The notes beneath the pieces were generated by a model. That model was not told the DNA's origin. It saw only the letters and a list, made by a program, of their open reading frames with translations, and made no database searches. From Sphingomonas sp. (GTDB taxonomy: Bacteria > Pseudomonadota > Alphaproteobacteria > Sphingomonadales > Sphingomonadaceae), in assembly GCA_019747165.1 (NCBI GenBank), contig JAIERC010000326.1:1-11015 (forward strand): a DNA stretch of 11,015 bases, read 5' to 3'. Positions 4,785-11,015 of the stretch are shown piece by piece. The position numbers were made by a program, and so were the translations under genes. Positions within the stretch are counted from its first letter, which is position 1. Every line of letters begins with the position of its first letter.

Positions 4785-7700
4785 TCAAGCGTCTGCGACC
4801 AAGCTTTGCTCGTCGCCCGGAAAGCGCTGCTTGTGCGCGCGCAGCAAATCGGCAGGCAGCACGAATAGCGAAGGGGCCGATGTATACAACAATGCCGCCT
4901 CAATGGAGCGACCGGGAAAGATCACTGCCAACGCATCGACATAGGCGGCCATCTGCCGAAGGTGGTAGGCAGGAACGTTAGCAATGTCGGCTGGCGCGCG
5001 CCGCCCGGTCTTGAAATCGATAACGCGCACCAACCGGTCATTGACGAGCAGCCGATCAACCGTGCCCGAGACAACGAAGCCACCCTCGATCACGGCGGCG
5101 ATCGGCGCTTCTGCAAGCGCCTCTGGCCCGAACAGATCGGCAAAGCGGGGATCCTCCAAGACGCCGCAGGACTGATCGACAATCTCGGCACGAACAGCAG
5201 CGTCTGCCACCCCGCCTGCCTTCAGCAGCCAGCGATCTGCCGCAGCGCGGCGATCCTGCGGGGCAACCGCCGGGAGGCGTTCGAACAACGCGTGGATTAG
5301 CCGCCCCCGGTCAGCCGCTGCCCGCAACGCCGAACTCGGCGGCGGATCGGCGACCATGTCGGGCCCGAGTGATGACGGGGCCAGCGGGCGCGGCGGCCGC
5401 GCCTCGGTCGGGGCCAGCGCGCGCATCCAGGCCGGCAGATCAGTGTCGCTGCCCTGAACCAGCGGCGCGCCTTCCCGTAAATCAACCGGCTTTTGCGGGA
5501 TCAAGCCGCAGAAATGCCGCTCACCTTCCCCCGGCCCTACCCCCAATGTTGCCAACGCACGATCAGCCGCCGCGTACCAGCTCGCCGCTGGCGGCATGCC
5601 CTGCGCGCGCGGCCCCAATGCCCCCGCGATCACCAGCCGTTCCTCCGCTCGGGTCGCCGCGACATAGAAAAGCCGCCAATGTTCCTGGAGTTCGCGCGCC
5701 TGCACGTCATCGATATAATCGCCCAGCCGCCCGCTACGCTCGCTGCTACGCGGGCGGAATATCGGGAACGCCTCCTGATCGCCATCCGGTTTCCAATGCA
5801 GAATCGATCGCGGCACCAGCCCCGGATCAACAGTTGCATCCGCCAGAATGACCAATGGCGCTTGCAGCCCCTTGGCCCCATGCACCGTCATTACCCGCAC
5901 CGCATCGAGCGGCGCAGAAGGATCGCGGACAATTTCGATATCACCGCGATCGAACCAATCGAGAAACCCCTGCAACGACGGCGTCCCGAGCGTCTCGAAA
6001 TCAAGCGCCGCGCTCAGCACTTCCTCGATCGGGTCGCGCGCTTCCTGGCCAAGACGGCGGATCAGCTTGCGGCGACCGTCGAGCGGGCCGGACAACAGCT
6101 CTTCGAGCAGCTGATAGGGCGTGGCAATGTCAGCGCGGGCGAGCAGATCGAAGAGCGGTTGTAACAGCGCATCCGAACAGGTCGCGCGTAAATGCCGCCA
6201 CAGACTGCCGTCTGGCCGGGGCGCGGCGGCCGCAAGCAATTCCGCCTGACTCCACCCGATGAGCGGCGACACCAACAGGTTGGCGAGCGACAAATCGTCA
6301 TCGGGCTGCAGCGCAAAACGGATCGCGGCCAACAGGTCCTGCACCGCCAGCGGCGCATTCAGCCGCAATCGATCGACACCAGCGACCGGGACCCCCTCGG
6401 CATAAAGCCGGGCAACGATCAACGAAGCGAGCTCGCCACGCCGCTTCACCAGGATCATTACGTCTTCGGGCCGTAGCGCCCTGCCCTTGCTTTCCAGAAT
6501 CAGCGGATTGGCGGGATCGAGCCAGGCCTTAAGCTGGCGCGCAATCTGTTTGGCGAGCGCGCGGGTGGCGTCGTCGATCCATTCTTCCTCGTCAGCCTCG
6601 CCGCCCCCGGCAATCGTCGGCGGCCAGAGCGAGACGAGGCCCGGCCCTGCGACTTCGCTGGCATGCGGTTCCAGCGTGCCGACCAGACCCAGACCGGGCG
6701 CATCGACAGCGCCGATCGCGGCATCGACAAATTCCAGGATCGGCTTGGTCGACCGGAAACTATGGGTCAGCGACAGCTGATTAAACGCGGTTGCCTCTGC
6801 CGATCGGTCCTCGAACAGCGCCTCTGCCTTGTGGAGGAAAAGCTGCTCCGCGGCGGCGAAATAGAGCGGATCGGTGCCCTGAAACCCGAAAATTGCCTGC
6901 TTGTAATCGCCCACCACGAAAAGCGTACGGGTGCGCTCGCCATGCGCGCCAAGCCCGGTGAAAAACTCTTCCGCCAGCGCCTTGATGATCTTCCACTGGC
7001 GCGGATTGGTGTCCTGCGCCTCATCGACCAGGATATGCTCGGTGTTCTGATCGAGCTTGTAGCGGACCCATTCGCCCATTCCCGGTTGCTCCAGCAGGGC
7101 AACGACATGATTGATCAAATCATCGAAATCGACCGCCCCAATCCGGCTTTTGGCGCGTCGATAGGCATCAGCATAAGCGCGTCCGACACCCAGCCCTTTC
7201 GCCAACAGATCGCCATAGGCAGCGCGTCTCGCCATCCCCAGAAGCTCGGTGCATCGGCTGCCGATCGCCATGGCCAGTTCGGGATAATCGAAATCGGCAT
7301 CGAGCAACTTCTTCTGGTATTTTCGCGGCTCGTCTTCTTTGGTGAAGACCACGCCGCGTAAATCGTCGAGCATCGTCGCCCGCTCGGCCGGGGTTGCCGC
7401 CAGCCAGCATTCGGCGATGTCGGCCTGATTGCCGCCAGTCTTGGTGTCCCAGGCGCGATTGGCCGCAGCGATGCGGCGAACCGCTTCGGTATCGAATTCG
7501 GCATCATCGCAGCTATCGGCGAGAATATCGGTAATATCGCCCGCCGGCAGCCCAAGCGCGCGGCGAATATAGGGAGCGATCCCGCTGGGCAGTGCCGCCA
7601 TCGCCGCGGGCGCACGGGCGCAAGCGTGAAGGAAATCCGTCGCGCCGCCTTCACCCAACCGCAAACTAAGCGCGCCAATCGCCTCAACTAGCCCGTTCAG

Positions 7701-8249
7701 ACCATCGCGCTCGGCATCGACCAGCAATTCAGCGAGCGTTTCTCGTAGCACCACGGCTTCCTCGCGCGCCTCGATTGGTCGAAACCCCGGTGCGAGCCCG
7801 GCTTCGGCGGGGAAACTCGCCAGCAATCCTTGCGAAAAACCGTGGATGGTCTGGATGCGAATGCCGCCGCCCGGCGAATCGAGCAATTTAGCAAACAGCG
7901 TCCGCGCCCGTGCCACCATCGCGGGATCAAGATGTGCCTCGCCCAGCGCGAACAAATCCTTGCGCAGCGCGGGTTCGGGCATCCGCACCCAGGCGGCGAG
8001 CCTGCTGCTGATCCGCCCGGCCATTTCGGCGGCACCGGCCTTGGTAAAAGTTAGGCACAATATCGCCGCCGGATCAGTGCCGCGCAGTAACAAGCGAAAC
8101 ACGCGCGCTGCCAGCACTTGCGTCTTGCCCGTACCCGCCGACGCGGAGAGCCAGACATGCGCGTCGGGCGCGCTCGCACGGGCCTGATTGCCGAGCAAGC
8201 GAGGGAGATTGGCGGGGGTACTTGCGGGGTTAGCGCTGGTCACGGCCAT
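4785..8249 (-). CDS. addA: AddA, helicase-nuclease subunit of double-strand break repair (alphaproteobacterial type)
   Basis: AddA pairs with AddB to unwind and trim broken DNA ends and load RecA, doing the job of RecBCD. The 1154-residue protein shows the whole superfamily 1 (UvrD/RecB) helicase set. Walker A ASAGTGKT is at 36-43 (K42). The DEAQD box is at 409-413 in LVDEAQDTN, and VVGDYKQAIF includes G447, D448 and Q451. LTHSFRST is motif IV, VHGAKGL spans H790-G794, and YVAATRAEERL has R867. The C-terminal RecB-family nuclease includes GRLIHALFERL (H986), GTVDRL (D1065), VIDFKTGR (D1078, K1080) and QMAAY (Q1099, Y1103), so all nuclease residues look intact. The ATG at 8249 overlaps the end of addB by 20 bases; no strong Shine-Dalgarno precedes it, which suggests translation coupled to addB. 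A nearby in-frame GTG (8243) is a minor alternative. trxA follows. Length matches alphaproteobacterial AddA. Confidence 0.97.
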   Translation of the reverse strand: MAVTSANPASTPANLPRLLGNQARASAPDAHVWLSASAGTGKTQVLAARVFRLLLRGTDPAAILCLTFTKAGAAEMAGRISSRLAAWVRMPEPALRKDLFALGEAHLDPAMVARARTLFAKLLDSPGGGIRIQTIHGFSQGLLASFPAEAGLAPGFRPIEAREEAVVLRETLAELLVDAERDGLNGLVEAIGALSLRLGEGGATDFLHACARAPAAMAALPSGIAPYIRRALGLPAGDITDILADSCDDAEFDTEAVRRIAAANRAWDTKTGGNQADIAECWLAATPAERATMLDDLRGVVFTKEDEPRKYQKKLLDADFDYPELAMAIGSRCTELLGMARRAAYGDLLAKGLGVGRAYADAYRRAKSRIGAVDFDDLINHVVALLEQPGMGEWVRYKLDQNTEHILVDEAQDTNPRQWKIIKALAEEFFTGLGAHGERTRTLFVVGDYKQAIFGFQGTDPLYFAAAEQLFLHKAEALFEDRSAEATAFNQLSLTHSFRSTKPILEFVDAAIGAVDAPGLGLVGTLEPHASEVAGPGLVSLWPPTIAGGGEADEEEWIDDATRALAKQIARQLKAWLDPANPLILESKGRALRPEDVMILVKRRGELASLIVARLYAEGVPVAGVDRLRLNAPLAVQDLLAAIRFALQPDDDLSLANLLVSPLIGWSQAELLAAAAPRPDGSLWRHLRATCSDALLQPLFDLLARADIATPYQLLEELLSGPLDGRRKLIRRLGQEARDPIEEVLSAALDFETLGTPSLQGFLDWFDRGDIEIVRDPSAPLDAVRVMTVHGAKGLQAPLVILADATVDPGLVPRSILHWKPDGDQEAFPIFRPRSSERSGRLGDYIDDVQARELQEHWRLFYVAATRAEERLVIAGALGPRAQGMPPAASWYAAADRALATLGVGPGEGERHFCGLIPQKPVDLREGAPLVQGSDTDLPAWMRALAPTEARPPRPLAPSSLGPDMVADPPPSSALRAAADRGRLIHALFERLPAVAPQDRRAAADRWLLKAGGVADAAVRAEIVDQSCGVLEDPRFADLFGPEALAEAPIAAVIEGGFVVSGTVDRLLVNDRLVRVIDFKTGRRAPADIANVPAYHLRQMAAYVDALAVIFPGRSIEAALLYTSAPSLFVLPADLLRAHKQRFPGDEQSLVADA

Positions 8250-11015
8250 ACCATTCGTCGCGCCGCATCAGCTGATCATACTCAGCATAGGGCGCATAAT
8301 CGGGGGCAAGCTTGGCAGTAAACGGGGCGTCACCAGTCAGCCAATTTTCGGCCGCAGCCATGAAATTATGCGCGGCCAGTCGGGTGAAATCGGCCGTCGG
8401 GATCAGGTCGCGCTTGCCATCGGGATCGACTGGCGAGGTGACCTTGCCAAAGCTTTCGCCATATTTGGCAAGCGACCAATATTCGAAACCATCGGCAGTC
8501 CCGACGATATCGCCAAAGCCACCCCGTTCAGCGATCAGCCCGAGCAGACCGAGCTGCAAGCTGAACCCCGCGCGCACTGCCGCTGCCGAGGGGGCCTTGC
8601 CGGTCTTGTAATCGACAATTGCCAGCCCGCCGCTTGCCGACCGATCGAGCCGATCGGCTGTCCCGCGTAGCGTTACCCCGGCGATGACGATCTCCCCCGT
8701 TCGTTCGGCAGCCAGCACCTGCCGACCCTGATCGATCTGTTCGTCCATCTTAGCCGCAATCCAGTCGATCGCCTCGATCAATCGGGGCTGCCACAGCGCG
8801 CGCATCATCGGGTGGGTGCGAGCGTCGTTGAGCATGGCATGCGCCCGGTCGCGCAGCTTGTCGGGCGCGCAACCGTCCCGCTTGGCCCAGGCTTCAAGAA
8901 TGGCATGGACCGCCGTGCCGCGCCACGCTGCGCTCGGATCGGCATCAACCGGATCCAGCGGCCCCAGCCCCAGCACGCGCCGCGCGTAAAAGGCGAAGGG
9001 ATCAGCCTTTAACCGGTCAACCTCGGTCACCGAAATGCGTTTCGGGCGAAGCGCAGCCGGGACGACCGGCGCTGGTCGATCAGCGGGTTCGTGGCAGTCA
9101 GGGGTATCGATGGCGCGCGCCCAGTTTCCCAGGGGCGTTGCGCGGGCTAGCCCACCTGACATTGCCTCCAACCGCAGCCAAAAGCGCGAGGCGATCGCCG
9201 GCGACCGTGCATCGCGGCGCGCGCGGGTCAGCAGCACTTCGGGCGCACCCAGGGCCGCCGCAAGATCATGCGCGGCCATCCCAACGCGGCGATCAAGCGC
9301 TGGCAAGCCCAGTTCAATGCGGATACGCGGCGCGAGCCAGGGATCGGGCGCGGGCTGACCCGGCCAGACGCCTTCGTTCAGCCCCCCCAAAATCATCAGA
9401 TCGGCGGTCTGCAGGCGCGCCTCGATCAGGCCATAAATGGCGAGCCGCGGGTGCCCCCCTTGTGGCGGACGCACCGCGACATCCTCCATCAACGTCCGCA
9501 GCAGCGGGGCAAGGCTGTGCGGCTCAACCAGCGCGGGACCGGCGGTGGCCTCTGCTTCGATATCAGCGAGCAATTGGGCGGCAGCCCTGCCCGCGACCCC
9601 AGCCCAAAGCGCATCGCCGCACAATGCCTGCGCCGTTTCCCGCAAACCGGCGATGAACTGACCCAGCGGTTGCGGCCCAACCGCAAAAAGGGTCGCGATC
9701 GGCTCGAGCAACGCTTGCGCCGTCGGCAACCATGTCGCCGCCGGCCGCCGAATGATCTGCTCGCGACGATCGCCCTCGCTCAGATAGGCCGCAACTCCGT
9801 CCAGCCCCGCCGCTGGGCGCGGCCCGCGTAGCGCTAGATCGAGCCGACGAACGCCTTCCAGCCAGGCCAGCCGTTGCTCCCCGGCCCGCACCAGCGGATG
9901 TTTGAGCAGCGCCAATAGCGCCAGCGGCGCAAATTGCTGGGCTGCCGCCTCCGCCAGCACGGTCAACAGCGTGCCCGGCGGCAGGATCGAGAGCGGTCGC
10001 CCGGCGGTGTCGTCGATTGCAATGCCCCAGCGGGTGCAATGCGCCGCCACGCGCCGGGCCAGCGCACGATCCGGCGTCACCAATGCCGCCGTCTTGCCTG
10101 GCGTCTCCAACGCCTCCCGCAGCGCAAGTGCGATTGCCTGCGCCTCTTCCGCCGGCGTACCCAGCAAGGCCGCACGGACGTCGCTTAAGCGCCGCTCTTC
10201 GGCGGGCAGCATCGTCCATTTTCCCGTGAATTCGGCGGGTGCCAGCGCATTGGCAATGGCCCGGCCCCGTGCCGCTGTCGAATCATGGCCACCACCCTCG
10301 CGCCAGGTGACAACCTCGCCACGATTGACCCCCATTCGGTCGAGCAGCAGCTTCAGCTGAAATTGCGGATGCGTTTCGATTGATCGCCGCCGCACGCCCG
10401 TCACTGGATCGGGTGCATGCGGGCCAAGTGCCTGCCATTCGGCCTCATCCATCTCCGTGGCCAGGCCCGGAAACACGACCAGCCCCTGCGGTAAATCGCT
10501 GACCACGCGCAGCAACCTGGCGATGGCAGGGGCTGCTGTCGTAATCCCAGCCGCACAAACGAAACCGGACGGTGGTGTGTTCGCCCATCGCGCACCAAGT
10601 CGCTGCAACAAACGTGCGCGGCGTTCGGCGAGGTCTATCCGCCCCAATCGCGCCAGTTCCTGGGGCCAACGATCAAGCACCACCCCGAACATCGCCAGCG
10701 CCCGTTGCCAATGATCGGAGAGGTCTTGGGTGAGATCCAGACTGCGCAGCCGCGCTGGCGCCACTTCCTCGACCAATAACTGATCAAGCGTGCGGGCCAA
10801 TTCCCCAGCAAGGCGCACCGCCTCCGCCGCGTCGATCGGTGTCCCGGCGCGGGCGCGTTCCTCGCTCACCAGCCGCGCCAGGATCATCAGCCGCGCCAGC
10901 GGCGCGATGGCCGGCGACACGGGATCGGCATCGTCGGCGGGATCAATCGCCACATCTGCTGCTTCACTGCCATCGGCATCGCCGATCGCCACCAGTCTCG
11001 GCAGCAACAGTCCAC
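8230..11015 (-). CDS. addB: AddB, second helicase-nuclease subunit (alphaproteobacterial type), 5' end outside window
   Basis: AddB is the partner of AddA; in Bacillus-type enzymes its nuclease cuts the 5' strand and it holds the recombination hotspot (Chi) site. The frame is open to the window edge, giving 927 visible residues starting GLLLPRLVAIGD, so the true start and the Walker A-like region lie beyond 11015. Typical features are HPQFQLKLLLDRMGV in the middle, ADLMILGGLNEGVWPG before the last third, and a C-terminal RecB-like nuclease. In that domain the residues are WRGTAVHAILEAW, GTADRLDR (Asp codon at 8655-8653), IVDYKTGK (Asp codon at 8613-8611, Lys two codons on) and FSLQLGLLG. The catalytic residues look intact. 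No cysteines are found where Bacillus-type AddB binds a 4Fe-4S cluster: the segment reads LKADPFAFYARR, and the extreme C-terminus has none. The stop TAA at 8232-8230 lies inside addA. Identification is secure. Confidence 0.96.
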   Translation of the reverse strand, partial: GLLLPRLVAIGDADGSEAADVAIDPADDADPVSPAIAPLARLMILARLVSEERARAGTPIDAAEAVRLAGELARTLDQLLVEEVAPARLRSLDLTQDLSDHWQRALAMFGVVLDRWPQELARLGRIDLAERRARLLQRLGARWANTPPSGFVCAAGITTAAPAIARLLRVVSDLPQGLVVFPGLATEMDEAEWQALGPHAPDPVTGVRRRSIETHPQFQLKLLLDRMGVNRGEVVTWREGGGHDSTAARGRAIANALAPAEFTGKWTMLPAEERRLSDVRAALLGTPAEEAQAIALALREALETPGKTAALVTPDRALARRVAAHCTRWGIAIDDTAGRPLSILPPGTLLTVLAEAAAQQFAPLALLALLKHPLVRAGEQRLAWLEGVRRLDLALRGPRPAAGLDGVAAYLSEGDRREQIIRRPAATWLPTAQALLEPIATLFAVGPQPLGQFIAGLRETAQALCGDALWAGVAGRAAAQLLADIEAEATAGPALVEPHSLAPLLRTLMEDVAVRPPQGGHPRLAIYGLIEARLQTADLMILGGLNEGVWPGQPAPDPWLAPRIRIELGLPALDRRVGMAAHDLAAALGAPEVLLTRARRDARSPAIASRFWLRLEAMSGGLARATPLGNWARAIDTPDCHEPADRPAPVVPAALRPKRISVTEVDRLKADPFAFYARRVLGLGPLDPVDADPSAAWRGTAVHAILEAWAKRDGCAPDKLRDRAHAMLNDARTHPMMRALWQPRLIEAIDWIAAKMDEQIDQGRQVLAAERTGEIVIAGVTLRGTADRLDRSASGGLAIVDYKTGKAPSAAAVRAGFSLQLGLLGLIAERGGFGDIVGTADGFEYWSLAKYGESFGKVTSPVDPDGKRDLIPTADFTRLAAHNFMAAAENWLTGDAPFTAKLAPDYAPYAEYDQLMRRDEWYGRDQR

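Noticed and set aside
6663..7361. 232-residue plus-strand open frame opposite addA
   Set aside because: The minus-strand frame carries the DEAQD and GDYKQ helicase motifs in this stretch, so the plus-strand frame is a shadow.
9563..10219. 218-residue Ala/Gly-rich minus-strand frame inside addB
   Set aside because: Low-complexity shadow in another frame of the same strand; the addB frame is continuous here.
1..11015. Search for CRISPR arrays, tRNA genes, transposons, defence or phage genes
   Set aside because: No regular repeats, cloverleaf-like stretches or transposase-like or phage-like proteins were seen; the window is filled by housekeeping genes. AddAB is a general repair enzyme and not evidence of a separate defence island.

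Overview
The window looks like ordinary chromosome from an alphaproteobacterium, most likely a sphingomonad. The reasons are the alphaproteobacterial-type addB-addA-trxA cluster, the secA/argJ neighbourhood, the GC-rich coding sequence (by eye) and the style of the small secreted proteins. The genus is inference; no tree or database search could be run. I see no tRNA, rRNA, insertion sequence, CRISPR array, phage gene or clear sign of recent transfer. The sequence is almost entirely coding.

Left block, minus strand (1-1569). From right to left it holds a small secreted protein with a TonB C-terminal-like domain (GTG start, 1096-1569), a small 87-residue protein of unknown function with a hydrophobic N-terminus (711-974), and the first 203 residues of SecA (1-610, cut by the window edge). 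Two short inverted repeats lie between these genes. The one at 681-699 is a possible weak terminator ahead of secA.

Middle block, plus strand (1619-4396). argJ (arginine biosynthesis) is followed after 5 bases by a glutathione S-transferase with a GTG start. A second, larger GST-like protein with an extra C-terminal segment follows 31 bases later. All three read in one direction with tight spacing and probably form one transcription unit. argJ diverges from the TonB-like gene across only 49 bases.

Right block, minus strand (4389-11015). addB (5' end beyond the window) overlaps addA by 20 bases, and trxA (thioredoxin) follows 48 bases after addA. AddA carries the full set of UvrD/RecB-type helicase motifs plus a RecB-type nuclease domain. 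AddB carries the second nuclease domain. Together they form the helicase-nuclease that resects double-strand breaks for RecA-dependent repair. trxA and the second GST gene converge tail to tail and share 8 bases.

Nothing here amounts to a convincing undescribed system. The points most worth a second look are the lack of Fe-S cluster cysteines in AddB, the C-terminal extension on the second GST-like protein, the TonB-domain protein with no anchor other than its signal peptide, and the uncharacterised 87-residue protein upstream of secA.
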